From contig NC_089274.1 in assembly GCF_963678975.1 (NCBI RefSeq), forward strand, positions 3,894,001 through 3,958,000: DNA of 64,000 bases. Reading direction: 5' to 3'. Shown here in pieces: positions 36,560-49,721 of this stretch. Origin of the DNA: Dysidea avara. Its lineage: Eukaryota; Porifera; Demospongiae; Dictyoceratida; Dysideidae. The number at the start of each line of letters is the position of its first letter. Positions within the stretch are counted from its first letter, which is position 1. Both the position numbers and the translations under genes were made by a program. Below the pieces are notes generated by a model that worked only from the letters and a program-made list of their open reading frames with translations, made no database searches and was not told the DNA's origin.

Positions 36560-36790
36560 GTGACCGGATCTGCAAAAGAGGGTCTTTCACACACATCTAG
36601 TTTGCCAACTTTGGCAATTCAATGGAAAGAGTTATTGACTTGAAATTTGGTCAGAAGTGAGCACCAACGTAGCTGAATATACATGGTGAAAGTTTCAGGA
36701 TAATAATTATGTTACTTGAACACTATGTTATGGTCTCCCAAGTTTACGGAATTGGATGTGTGGAAGACCCTTTTTCCTAAATCCGGTTAC
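36560..36790. mobile_element. MITE with GTGACCGGAT ends
   Basis: GTGACCGGATCTGCAAAAGA followed by GGGTCTTTCACACAC at the left. The right end inverted reads GTAACCGGATTTAGGAAAAA, then GGGTCTTCCACACATCC. About 230 bp. Confidence 0.75.
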
Positions 36791-37795
36791 AAATAGTGTT
36801 TTTTATAACTCTTTCACAAAGCTTTCTGAAATAATGTTGAAGATGTGCACAATTACACATACAACAACTGTTGTAAATTACGCTACTCTTGAAAATTAAA
36901 TACATTATAGCTAACTATATATAACAGATCTAGGTACAGATAAACTCAGGGGAAGTATCATCATTTAAATGCATATAAAAATTTTATATAATACAGATAT
37001 TTACACTATCCGTATCCTGGCCTTTCAGTTTCAGTATAAGGCTGGTAATTTATACAGGAGCATGTATGGATTATTAACCAACTGGTCTAAAGCATTTTTT
37101 TAGTCTTACTTTTTTAGTTAATTTTATCTAATTAAAAGTATACCTTCCCCTAGCAGCATACTCTTTGCATACTTGCATAAAGTTAGGCTGAAAAGATGGA
37201 TGACTCATTGTAGTGCATGAATTACTGATATGTAATTCTATTGTAGCTATATAATAGACCAGTATGTCACCGACCTGTTTACGATAGACTCAAATAAGCA
37301 CACTTCTTCAAGTGTATGACATTTAATGTAACTTTGTTTACTCTTTCTAATATGCATGTTTTGATTTACATACATGGATAGACTCAATCAATATCATACA
37401 TGAAGTGATACAAGCAATCAGTGAAACGATTGTTTTATTAGAAAGTTTAAGTTAAAATACATAATGGCACAGATCCCAGATTATCCCCAGACACGTATGG
37501 ACTCTTCCATAATTATAGCCATTGATTTCTTTAACAGGTATATTATAATAATATTATTGTATATAGACCATCATTATTATAATAGTACAGTTCGTATAAC
37601 AATGCATTATAGTTTGCAACTACTGTAACCGTGCTTGCAACAGCACACGTAAAGAGTTATAGGTTATAAAGCTATATAATTACTATATATATATAGGCAG
37701 TAATAAGCCCATGCATGTGTGGTTACTACAATATACAATTACATACACACTCAGTGTTGCAATGTTGTGTTTAAGATACATAATAATATATATAT
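36791..37795. other. Non-coding AT-rich region
   Basis: Many TATATA tracts and no supported gene. Confidence 0.4.
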
Positions 37796-38079
37796 ACAAG
37801 TAGAAGCAAAAATTTGTAATTTTACATTCGATTAGGGATCATAGTAATAAAAAGTAAAGAAACAAGGTGGTTGCCTATATATGCCTGCAAATGTACTAGT
37901 GGACATTTAATCCGTAATTCAGTCTTCAGAACCTCTGTTGTACAGCTATATACTGAATTAGGGATTAAATGTCCACTAGTACATTTGCAGGCATATATAG
38001 GCAACCACCTTGTTTCTTTACTTTTTATTACTATGATCCCTAATCGAATGTAAAATTACAAATTTTTGCTTCTACTTGT
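37796..38079. mobile_element. Near-perfect long hairpin element
   Basis: Arms of about 127 bp (37796-37922 and 37953-38079) are nearly identical in inverted orientation around a 30-bp loop. Blocks include CGATTAGGGATCATAGTAAT, GGTGGTTGCCTATATATGCC and CTAGTGGACATTTAATCC. Fragments of the family lie at 29260, 46339 and 55830. The arm identity argues for recent arrival. Confidence 0.88.
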
Positions 38080-38634
38080 TTGTTTACTTTTTTTAAAACC
38101 ATAATTAGCTATAATTTGAAATTGCAGAGTATAGGGATATAACACTTGTTATATTGTTTTACTGAAATTTAATATCATGCCTGCACCATGCACTTATTTA
38201 TGTACTATATGCTCCCTACTCCAGTTTAAAATTTCTAATTTTCTTAACATATTTGTTTGAAAACTTTTTTGTAACATAAATTTTATCTCTGCAGGGGGAT
38301 CGAGCTATACAGGCATACAGATTATGGAATGTTACCCTGCGATGCTGTGCATATTACATATGTAGAGATCATCAAGTCAGAACATGCACGTGCATGTGTT
38401 GTGATATTATAGTATGCATTAATGCGTAGCAGTGAAATGCAGCATAAAATAACCACATGCATGCAGTAGCTTTATAGTGGAGGCTTAAGTAATTAAAGCT
38501 ATAAGAAAGTGTTGATAGTGACATTATGTGCAATTATAATAGCTATAGTTTGGCTTCAATCATATATATCAGTCATTATGCATATTTTATCTGATAAGTG
38601 TTAAAAGGACAAAAGCATGTGAACTCAGCAAAAT

Positions 38635-39020
38635 TTATTTAGTACAATAATAATTAATTACAAATGATTGATCTTTTCTATAAAATTCATCATCATATTT
38701 CATCATTGTTTCAGCATGCTCTCTTCTGTCTGTTCTCCCTCTAGTCCCTCCTCTGTAGCCTCTACCTCCTCCTCTATAGCCATCCTGCATATCATTAATT
38801 GGTTTGTATGCTCCTCTTCCTCTAGCGCCACCTCCCTTGCCTCTAAATCTGTCACTTCCCCTGCCTCTGCCACCACCTCGTCTTCCTCTGCCAGTATCTA
38901 TTCTTCCTCTGCCACCACCTCCACTGCCTCTTCCAATATCTACTCTTCCTACATCATCACTGTCTGCTTCTTCACTGTGTTTTCTTTTCAAGCCTTTATA
39001 ATCAAATACTTGCTACGATA
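38635..39020 (-). CDS. RGG-rich protein, 3' exon
   Basis: After a likely acceptor (CGTAG) the frame reads QVFDYKGLKRKHSEEADSDD, then a run of RG/RGG units (GRGRIDTGRGRRGGGRGRGS, GYRGGGRGYRGGTRGR), and ends DDEFYRKDQSFVINYYCTK. RGG boxes bind RNA and are arginine-methylation targets, as in SERBP1/HABP4 or fibrillarin-type proteins. The acidic-basic leader KRKHSEEADSDD suits a nuclear protein. No named family fits well, no upstream exon was found, and the + strand Ser-rich ORFs here are its shadow. Confidence 0.5.
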
Positions 39021-39369
39021 TTTATATCACTCACGCGACTAATAATGTCAAGAGTCGGCCTGACACTCCACTCTAAATCTAGACGCGCGTGCTTATAGAT
39101 TGCACGTGTTACTCGTGTATTCTAACATTTTAGTTCAATAGTGGAAAAGCTTGTCAAAACGCGCGCCTCAGCAGTCGATTAGTTCAAAGATATTTTTAGA
39201 GGCGCGTAAGTACCTTGTACGCGCCTCTGATATCTATGATTAGTGTAAGGCGAATGCACTCTGTTTTCAGCTACCAACGAGGCTAATGGTATGTTAAACA
39301 CCTACATAACATTTCAAGCAAAGAGTAGTGCAAGAAACGCCTGAGTAATTTTAAATCTTGCACTGAAGC

Positions 39370-39994
39370 CATAACGCTCGCACTGAAGCCATTACGCGTA
39401 CCGCAAATCGTCACCCACGTAGTACTGGAGTAAGGAAATGGGTACAAAGGATCTTTTAGGAGGACAAAGGTAGCACCATGACACATGCATTGTAGCTGCT
39501 GCGGTTAGCGAAAAGGCACGTCTCGGGCCGAAGCGACGTTGAACAGTGAAGAAATCAGGCCTGTAGCCTTAGCCGTTATCGAGTTACGCTTGTCTGAAGG
39601 CATTAGTTAGTAAGTCAGTCAGTCAGTCAGCAGAAAATTCTGTTAAATACGAATTTTTTTAAATTTCATAGCAACTTGGCGGAACGTTCTAGCGTTGATC
39701 TGAAGACATTTTTGAGCTTGGCTATGCCTAACCAATACTGCTAATCTGTCAGAAAGTTAATATTAGCTGGTTTTAGGGTGATATTTATTGGGCAAGAAAT
39801 CCCAAACCTTGTGGATCCCTAATATACAGTTACTATCGTACTGTAGATCTGAAGACATTTTTGAGCTTGGCTATGCCTAACCAATACTGCTAATCTGTCA
39901 GAAACTTAATATTAGCTGGTTTTAGGGTGATATTTATTGGGCAAGAAATCCCAAACCTTGTGGATCCCTAATATACAGTTACTATCGTACTGTA
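39370..39994. repeat. Dispersed repeat ending in a 149-bp tandem duplication
   Basis: 39697-39845 and 39846-39994 are two almost identical 149-bp units (TGAAGACATTTTTGAGCTTG ... GGATCCCTAATATACAGTTA). The preceding 300 bp and the unit resemble 29680-30060 in MULE copy 1 (TGAAGGCACTTTTGGGCTTG), in the same order, so this is a repeat family. A CAGT tetramer run lies near 39615. Confidence 0.75.
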
Positions 39995-40024
39995 TGATAT
40001 AATATGAAGTTCACCATTGATAAC

Positions 40025-40365
40025 CATAGGCGGCGGAAAGGGGGGGTAGGGGGCTAAAGCCCCCTTTGGTCTGCTGAGGGGGGGCTTAGCCCCCCCTCAG
40101 AATGATATCACACCGAAATTATCTTTCTTGAAGACCGTGATAAAGATCGAGATACTCTAATAGAACAGTCACTCTAATAAAGTATTCAGTGTGTAGCGAG
40201 CTATGTAAGGATTTTTATGTAGTTTATCAGCTAGAAATGGTAGCTGGTGAGGTGGAAAACTCTTGTCAGTTGGTTGTGATCTTTTTTTTTTTTTTTTTTT
40301 TTGAAATAAGTCTGGGTCAGCCCAGCGGAGCCCCCCCCTCATATCAACTACTTCCTCCGCCGCTG
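40025..40365. mobile_element. hAT-type MITE with 8-bp TSD
   Basis: 341 bp from CATAGGCGGCGGAAAGG to TCCTCCGCCGCTG, flanked by TTGATAAC at 40017-40024 and 40366-40373. Inside are a CTCTAATAGA palindrome and an 18-base T run. No ORF. Confidence 0.85.
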
Positions 40366-42280
40366 TTGATAACAATATAATATATTTAGTTAAGATCTGC
40401 CAACAGCTTCAGAATACATGCATTATAATGCATAATACCTTATGATAAAATACTATATTCACTTAAGTGATTACATTAAGGTTATAAGCATATATATAAC
40501 GGTGTTTCTAGAGCTCCGGCAGCCGGAGGTGGTTTGCCAATGCTACAGCTCCGTCACTCCATCACGTAATGTGATACTTCGATACTTCAACACGCGGTAT
40601 TTCAGTTGAACTATAGACTGGGCCGCCTGTCGCCTGTACCTGTATCGTGCTGTATGGTTTAAATGGAAGAAAGTGACTCTGAGCGGGAGGGAGTGTTAGG
40701 GACTGTTGAAGAGGAGTGTGACAGCGTAAACTTTGTTCTTGGTGAGAAGTTTTCGTCTTACGAGCAGCTGAAGGAGAAGATTACTGCGTACCAACAAGGG
40801 AATAATGTCCAGTTAGCCTACACTGACTCGCGGACGCTGGATGCTGCTCGGAAAAGAGCACCGAAAAGAATACAGAAAGCAAATGAAAAATTACATTATT
40901 ATTCTTTGCACCTTACGTGCAATCTTGGTGGAAAGCCGTTCCACAGCAAAGGATCTGGCCAGAGACCTTGTCACAGGTATAGCAACTAAGTGGTCGAAAC
41001 TTATTTAGCTGATGATGCTACGTATAATACTATGTGCAGCACGATTAAGCAGAATTGCAAAGCTTGTATAAAGCTTAACTTAAGTGAAGATGGCCAGTAC
41101 CTGGAGGTCACAGACGTCTGCAATACTCACAATCATGAAGTCAGCAAGGTACAGTATGCTAGAAATTAATTACATCATGCATTGGGCTATTTCTATTACG
41201 TGTGTACATGTAATTTTTTTTTCTAACAGGCTATTTATGATCATTTACCCCGACAACGAAAGTTGACACCATCTGAACGGAATGAAGCTGCTGAATTGTT
41301 AAAATTAAGGGTGAACAATAAGCTACTTCAGCAGCACCTATCACAATCAACTGGGAAGATTGTTACCCTAAAAGATATCAGCAATATAAAGCACTCAATA
41401 CGGAAAATGGATGGAAATGATTTGGAAAAATTGTCTTCTTATCTGAAGGCAATAGAAGGTAAAACATTTTGTGTAACTGAGCAATGTACATCACCAAATA
41501 TTTTATTTATTGTGCATTGCAACTATTCCACATTTTCGCACAAACCTAATTTTACAGTATTAAATCGATACAATGGGTGAAATATTTATGAACAATAAAA
41601 ATTGTGTAAATTTATTGAACACTTGTTTTCATGATGAAGAAAGGTGCTAAGTGCAAAAACATATTTCCCAAAGTTTAAAAATCTTTGTTTACTATCATCA
41701 ATGTTCCAAAAGATATGAAAAATATGAGCATTAGTATGCTCCATGTTTAATAAGCCATTCACTCTCACTTTTTTTCAAATTTTACCCTTGTAGTGCTGAA
41801 AGGCATAAATTACTTATTAATTTTATGAGAAAGTAACAGTGAAAGTCATGTTGATTGTACTTGTAAGTTGTGACTGTTGAACTAGGCACATGTAATTTAT
41901 TTTCAAGTTCCATTTTGTCACTGTACAAATCAATCTTTCTGTTTTTACCAGTTTTCTTTGAACGTTCTTAGTTTATAGGCTGAAACTTTGGTTGACCATT
42001 CCTATGTAGATAAATATGTAATTAAAATGGAGTTAAAAATGCAGATCCGGTCTTATATAGCAGCAGTACTTCTTTGAGCACATAACATAGTTATCTCATA
42101 TGTACTTGCATAATATATATTATGTACATGCATACTTGAATGCAGAAGTAATAGAGGGGTGTGTAAGCACCCTTCTATATCTCCTCTAACAGACTGGAAA
42201 CTGACTTACTAATGGACTAGAAACTTGCCTTAAATATGTATATATGCACTACTTAACTGCATGTGTAGTTGTCTTAAAAC

Positions 42281-42516
42281 AATATCAATTGCAGTTATGC
42301 TAACCTCTGAACACAATCTTGAAGAGTGCTTGAACTGATATAGGATGCAGATTCAAGGCTTCCAGGCTTCCGAGGTACAGTCATGGATTTTTCTCCTTTC
42401 TGCAACTTTTCAAATACACTTAATTAATATAACATCTTAAACAGGCTGTAGGACCAGGTGTCCTACAAACCTTCAGTTGCACTTGTGCTGTAAAGCCTTA
42501 AAAGAAATAAATAACC
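42281..42516 (+). repeat. SINE (family 1) nested in MULE copy 2
   Basis: Same insertion and sequence as at 25200-25435: GATTCAAGGCTTCCAGG, then CAGGCTGTAGGACCAGGTGT and an A-rich tail. Confidence 0.65.
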
Positions 42517-42725
42517 CCTGCACTTGAAACTAGTTTGAAATCCAGTGGTTAGAAGTAGTATACTCATCATGTTATGGCTGTAAACCTGTTGCAGTGACGT
42601 GTAATCCAAGAAACAAGCTTGGAAGATACCATCAATTATATGCTATAGTATGTATTTTTTGGATTTTTATTCAAATTAACTGCTGCAATTATTGCTTTTG
42701 CAAGTCCCACACACCTGCACATGCC

Positions 42726-42730
42726 TACAC

Positions 42731-42796
<66 letters not shown>
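42726..42796. repeat. (CA)n microsatellite
   Basis: Counterpart of 25645-25717, 2 bp shorter. Confidence 0.95.
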
Positions 42797-42798
<2 letters not shown>

Positions 42799-43043
42799 AA
42801 CGCCACAGGTGTGAGTGCTTTTTGCATGCCATATGTACAGCGTTGTATATAGCAGGGTTAAAAATCAAGAGTTATTTGGATTTTCCAAGTCAACTGAGCC
42901 ATAATGTTTGTGTCACATTTACAAAATATCGGATAACATGAATGACGTATCAATCAAGTTTTATCACTGCATTGGTTTAGGTGGATGGCAATGTAAGTGT
43001 GCCACTGGTGGGGTTTCATGCAGAATGAATGATTAGTAAAAAT

Positions 43044-43695
43044 GTGACCGAATTTTGGAAAACCGTCGATATACGCACAACAGCACTTTTGTAATAAAAC
43101 GCATTTAAAAACTATGGGTAAAAAATGCAAGCTCCAGAAAAAAAATTATGCAAGTTTTTATCATCTCATCGTCTCGCTGGTGGGTGAATTAAGCCGCCAA
43201 TGGATAAATCCTGGGAATCATCGTGTCCGCCTGTCCATAGGGAGTACAAAAATCTTTGTTTCATCTACATACACGAAAGGATTCCAAAGTTACAGACGTT
43301 TGTTTACGTTGCGGTGACGAAAGAATTTACTGACGATCGTTTTTCAGTGAATTTGCCTTCCTTCTCGAACAAAGAAGCATGCCTGGGGAAAAAAGCTATA
43401 CCTTGGTGGATGCACGAATTCATGGCGAACACAATGAGCCAAGATTAAATTCCGTACGTCGTTGTATCAGTAAGTTATGATGGTTTATGTAAGTGCCTGT
43501 AGATTCTTTTCTCGATAGCTTCTGTACATATCAAATTATTTGCTCGTCCGGCTGTCTAGTGCTGTATTTCCAACGCTGCTTAACTTAGGAAGCTGAAACT
43601 TGGCTAGTACATTCCCCTGTCCCTGTAGAAAACAAAGAACAAATAAAATGCATTTAATTTGTGCGGATATCGACAGTTTTCTAAAATTAGGTCAC
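43044..43695. mobile_element. GTGACC-ended MITE nested in MULE copy 2
   Basis: Same nested element as 25965-26616. A few of the rare differences between the two MULE copies fall here (for example CGACGG versus CGACAG near the right end). Confidence 0.75.
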
Positions 43696-46338
43696 AAATA
43701 ATGACTGTATGCAAGCAGCCTATTGCTCCGCCCCTTTTCACAGGGTAGTGCTGACAAATTAGTCATTATAGGTGCCTTGTATGTAGGGGGAACATAACAT
43801 TTGTAATCAATAACTCAAGAATGGGACTGTGTGATGAAACACGGAATTAGTTTCTAATAAGTTTTGGATGATATCTCGAACAGCAAGATTTACATGCTGC
43901 TCTCTGTAGGCCTTGGAGCCACACCCACTTATTGCGATTATATTGTTGAAGTAGTTCATCAATAAAAACTTATCTGGTTTGGAATAATGTACTATTTATG
44001 GCAACATTGAAATCAGGTCACTATACTACCAATTCAGATGACCTGGAAGTAACCCAAGGTGTTCATGTTCACTATTTATATCTAAAACTTCTAGCTATAT
44101 TTTGGGCACCCCACTAGTATAAGTATTAAAATTTCTAGCTATATAGTGTGAGCTATAATAATGATCAGTCAGTAAAATAATTGGTATTGGTTTGGCTAAA
44201 TAAGTAGGTTCATCACCTATGGGCAATATCACACATTTCCAATAAGTGGGCATGACCCACAAAAAAAAGCTGGCAAAGAATTATACAATCACTGTGTTTC
44301 CCATTGAGTTGTATGATATATAATGGATTAGTGGGGCATGGCTCCACGTATGCCTACAGACATGCAGTAATAGAAAAATATTATCTATGCTACATAGTGA
44401 ATATGACTCAATAAAGAGCTCAGACCATGATACACCATGATGCATCGATTCCCATGTCACCAAACTAAATGATTAATGTCACCAATTTGGGTCAGACGTG
44501 GATATTCTGTAAACCAGCTCAGAATGTGACCCGGGTGACTCGACCCTGATTCAACGCTGATTTGTACAAGTGTATAATGTTTTGTTCAATATTTGATATT
44601 AGATATAACTGCTGCTATGTATCATAAAATGTAGCTCTTGATCCATACCTTGGTTTTAGGGTTAGTTCCAAAATTACTATAGGGGTCAGTGGGTCATCAA
44701 GATCAGTTTCAACCCTAATATGTAGAACATATGTACCCGTGTACATACTTGAAGTGCTCTTTAGAGCTATTTCTTCCAGGATCAACAGTTGAATTTCTGT
44801 GTGATGAAGACAAGAATCTTGTTGGTATTGTTTTTCAAGACGGCATTATGAAATCAACCTTTTCTGCTTTCCCAGAAGTTTTACTGGTGGATGCAACATA
44901 TAAATTAACAGAATTGAGGATGCCCGTGTACTTGATGATGGTGGTTGACGGAAATGGTCAAAGTGAAATTGTGTGTGCCTTTGTTACAGTTTTGGAAACT
45001 GAGGAGTCAATGGGAAAAATGATACAAGTTTTCAAGTCTCACAATCCAGCTTGGGCCTCCTCAAGAGTTTTAATCTCAGACAAAGATTGCAGTGAGAGAG
45101 CTGTTTTTGCAAAAGAGTTTCCTGGTATTTGTTTACAGCTTTGTTTATTTCATGTGTTACGAAGTTTTAGACGAGAGATTACTTGTGACAAAATGGGAAT
45201 CAGAGCTGGAGAAAGAGATCATGCTTTGGAAATTTTGTTAAAACTTGCATATTCTAGGTCTGAGTCAGACTACAATCAGCACTATGAAGTAAGCAAGAAT
45301 GTGTGATGCATAAGTTGTTACCACTTCATCAGTGTAAATAGCTGATGTGCTTATTGTAGTCATGCATCTGTATTAAAACCATACTCACTGTACACATGGC
45401 TCAATCATGTATATGTGACCTGCTGAGTGAAAACCCGACTTGCTTGATTTTACAACTACTTTGTTGTTTAGAGAGAATAAACAATGGGGTGTTAAAGTTG
45501 CAGTCTTTTCTGGTCAGTACTATGTACTTTTGGAGCTACAGCACTAGAAAGCAAAATTTGCAACATTGCCGTGAATTGAGGTATTCATCAAGGTACGATA
45601 AACTTACATTTTACAACATAACTTACGTTTTCTTTGTGGTACAAAAATGAAGCAAGGATATTCTCCATGAAAAGGCAAATCTAGTGATGTATTACGCATT
45701 TCAGTTTATGACATTTTTCACTGATTTGTGAATGCTTTATTAAATATCATCTGGCTACTTACACTGAGTGAGCTACACAATAGCTTATTAAGAGGCGTGG
45801 TTACCATTTCTTGATTTCTACGGCAATTAAGAGAAGACAATAAGTATCTGCTTAATAGTTGGCTTAAAAGGGTTCCAGCTAGATAAAAAGAGCTAGTTAA
45901 CTACACATGTACAACTCACCTATAAGCGAGTTTTAAAAAGGGTTAGGCTAACGTATTTCAAAATGGGCCTATCTAAATTTGTAGTATTAAATCTGGGTGG
46001 CGCATTTCAAAATAGGTTGACCAATTTTAAATCAGTCAAATTTCGAAGAGGTTCATAACACTATTGTATCATGTGTATTATGCATGTAGGTATGTTATGT
46101 GACTTCATGGTGTTGTTATTATAGGATTTACGGCTTGCTGGTCTCACCACAGTTTTTACTTACTACAATGATAATTGGCATCCCATTCGAGAGGAATGGG
46201 TAGAATGTTTTAAGAACACAGCCTTCACCCTGGGCGAGAGGACAAACAACAGATTAGAGAGTATCAATGCTAAAGTGAAGAGTGTTTGTGCAAGGTATCT
46301 GCATGCTTAAATGCATACCTAGACAAGTATAAGGGAAA

Positions 46339-46549
46339 ATTAAGAATTGTAAATTCAATTAGGGATCATAGAAAATAGTAGGAGGTCACCTACACTTGCA
46401 GATAAACTAGTGGACATTTAATCCATAATTCAGTCATGGATACAAGGATAAATGTTCACTAACATATTTGCAGGTGTAGGCAACCTCCCTTGTTCCCTAC
46501 TTTTTTACTACTGTATGATCCCTAGTCAAACTTTAAAACTCTTATATAT
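46339..46549. repeat. Degenerate hairpin MITE in MULE copy 2
   Basis: Identical placement to 29260-29470 of copy 1. Confidence 0.65.
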
Positions 46550-48810
46550 GTACTTGTTTGTTTACATTTTCGCCAGAGGTAATGTTTATGACTGAAAATG
46601 TGTCCCAACTATAAATTATTGTCTTGAAACCATTACACTTTTCTTTCAGCTATTTTCAGCTCATTTCACAGTGCTACAAACAAAAAACAGTAGAAGTGCC
46701 TCTGCAATCAATCCAGTAACCATGGAAAATACGGATGATTCCTGTTTACAATTGTATGGAAGCCATTGCGCTACCGCAATCAACACCTTGTTATCACAAA
46801 TTGATACCTTCGGCTGTTAACAAAAAGAAATGGGACACAAAGGAGGACAAAGGTAAGTCCATGATGTGTACATTGTACATACTGTGGTGCATCTGTCAAG
46901 CTAAAGCAACATTGAATAAAATAGCTAGCTATTATCGAGTTGCACTTGTCTGAAGGCATCAGGCAGGCAGTAGAAAATTGCATTAAACAAAAATTTTTAA
47001 AAATCTATTGGAAACATTCTGAAGGCACTTTTGGGCTTGGTTATACCTAACCAATACTGCCAAGGCGACAGGATGGTATTGTGAAGATGATTTTTGGATG
47101 ATATTTTTGGCCAACTCTCCATGTTCCCTAATATAAAGCACAGTATACCGCATAATGTATGATACACAATTCATATTCAAGGACTAAACATTAAAACATA
47201 TCTATTGTGATTATACGTGTGGATCATTTACTGTATGAGTAACTACCATGGCTCACCATGTTATAGGGACTTTTCTAGACGGTTTCACTCTGTTGTAATT
47301 ATTATCCAAGTTAGGGAAAGAATGATAACTAAGAAATATTATATAAGTGTACTTGCTTATTACCATGTACTGTATACTGTACTAGTGCAAATCGTTGCAC
47401 GGTAGTATGATTGCAATGATTTCAACATTTCTCATCAATGTATGTACCATGATCACTTATACCTATTCTTATACTGTTTAATTACTCAGTTTGCATGCCT
47501 CAACCAGCACATCCTTAATATATACCTCTTGTGTTCTGCTCGTGGATAGATGAATACAAAATTATATATGTATATTTTATGTAATATCCTAATTTAAATT
47601 ATAAATCATTGTACAGGTACAGCACACTCATGCATTTTTTTGAACACTTTTGTGCCCTGCTGTCAACTTTACGGAATGAGAGGGATCACTGCACATTGAT
47701 GGCTATGGTCAAGAAAAGGATTGATATGAAAGATCCTGTAGAAATTGAATACTCCTCAGTTCTCACACCTTATGCATTAAATTATGTATCCAAGCAGCTT
47801 TCATTGCGGAGGAAGGTCACCATAGTCTCAGAACATGATCGAGAATGCCATATTACATCATCGGAAGGGATTTTGAAGGTGACAGTCAACGGATGCCACT
47901 GTGCATTTTGGAACACCACCAACCTCCCTTGTCGTCATATTTTTGCTGTGCGAGAAAGAAAGAAACACCCTTTATTTACTCCCTTACTTCTTGCGGAACG
48001 TTGGACAAAGGATTATATGAGAGATGCTTACTATAAAAAATCAGAATTAACAGTTGAGGCTTCAAGCAGTGTGAGTAGTATATGATTATACAGCTATAAA
48101 ATTCACTATAATTGTATGTACAGATTTCAAGTATTGGGCATGGACCACAACGGTCATGTTTAACACAGCACCAGAAATACCATAAAAGCCATATTGTTGC
48201 TGTGGAGTTAGCTTCTCTTTCTTCCGAGGTTGGCATGACTGAATTCACAAGAAGGTACACTTTGCTACAGACCTTGAGAGATATATGGGCATCTGGAAGG
48301 GATGCAATTCTTTGTGCAGGTATGTAATCACCCGTATTTGTTAATATTTTTATGACATTTATGCAGCTCAAGATCAGCACTGCAGTGACCAAAGAGGAAC
48401 TGTTGCTGTTACTGCAAGTCAATCCCTTGTTGGTTGTGTCAGTGAAGGTCACAGTGCTAATCAGAATGCTAGGAATGAAGGCAGTCAAGCTGTTGAGAAT
48501 GCTGGTGAGTGTGGACTGACAAAAATTTTCAGCACTTATGCAATGAACTCTTTTGATAGGTACATGTACGACACAATCTAATGCTGTTTGTAGTAATAGT
48601 AGTGGATCAAGTACCAGCCATGGTGATAATGAAAGTGATGGTACAAGAAATAGTGAAGTAAACACTACAGAAAATCACCTACTTGAAAAGAATGATCATC
48701 ATGATCAAGGTACTTTGTAGTTTAATGACTACTTACTCAAATTTTGCATAGGATATCAGCCACCTGTACCATTGGTAGACACAGTGCAAACTAGAAGCAA
48801 TGATGTAAAT

Positions 48811-48811
48811 G

Positions 48812-48870
<59 letters not shown>

Positions 48871-49030
48871 TGAGCCAAGTGGCTAGAACACCTGTCTGAT
48901 AGTCAAAACATTCTAGGTTCAGTACCTGGTTATGCAGTTACTGTTGTTTCCTTGAGCAAGAAATTTTCTTCACATTACTTAGCTGCTCATGGGGACCTGA
49001 TGACTTTGCATTACTCAGGTGCTAAAAGTC
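48811..49030 (+). repeat. tRNA-derived SINE (family 2) with TG/CGTG head
   Basis: (TG)n then (CGTG)n to 48871, followed by GAGCCAAGTGGCTAGAACAC (box A-like), TAGGTTCAGTACCTGG (box B-like), CTGTTGTTTCCTTGAGC and GGGGACCTGATGACTTTGCA. Same order as 31640-31940. Confidence 0.68.
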
Positions 49031-49168
49031 AAATCCTATTTGGGCAAGACTAATAAAATACAAGAGGTTGTATCATGTCTCACACTTGAAGGTATTGTTA
49101 GCCAACCTTCACCCGGCAAACCTTCACCCGGCAGGAATAGTTGGCATTTGCTTCCTGAGTTAACACCT

Positions 49169-49721
49169 GGTAGCCATTTGATGTTACAACTCCCAGTGTC
49201 CACTAGGTAATTTTGATGTACGTAGTATGGTAGTTGAAGGGTTTGATGGTAGCCATTTGATGTTACAACTCCCAGTGTCCACTAGGTAATTTTGATGTAC
49301 GTAATATGGTAGTTGAAGGGTTTGATGGTAGCCATTTGATGTTACAACTCCCAGTGTCCACTAGGTAATTTTGATGTGTGTAGTATGGTAGTTGAAGGGT
49401 TTGATGGTAGCCATTTGATGTTACAACTCCCAGTGTCCACTAGGTAATTTTGATGTGTGTAGTATGGCAGTTGAAGGGTTTGATGGTAGCCATTTGATGT
49501 TACAACTCCCAGTGTCCACTAGGTAATTTTGATGTGTGTAGTATGGTAGTTGAAGGGTTTGATGGTAGCCATTTGATGTTACAACTCCCAGTGTCCACTA
49601 GGTAATTTTGATGTGTGTAGTATGGTAGTTGAAGGGTTTGATGGTAGCCATTTGATGTTACAACTCCCAGTGTCCACTAGGTAATTTTGATGTGTGTAGT
49701 ATGGTAGTTGAAGGGTTTGAT
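49169..49721. repeat. 79-bp minisatellite in MULE copy 2
   Basis: Seven units of 79 bp, starting at 49169, 49248, 49327, 49406, 49485, 49564 and 49643. Each opens GGTAGCCATTTGATGTTACA and includes CAGTGTCCACTAGGTAATTT. Differences are a few point changes (GTACGTAG versus GTGTGTAG), so the array is young. Confidence 0.95.

Noticed and set aside
38668-39042. Ser-rich plus-strand ORF
   Set aside because: Opposite-strand shadow of the RGG-rich exon.
47976-48665. 229-codon minus-strand ORF
   Set aside because: Antisense to the MULE SWIM and following exons. Low-complexity Ser/Leu composition and no family signature.
49169-49721. Regular repeat array as a CRISPR
   Set aside because: Units are contiguous 79-bp repeats without distinct spacers, and the genome is animal.
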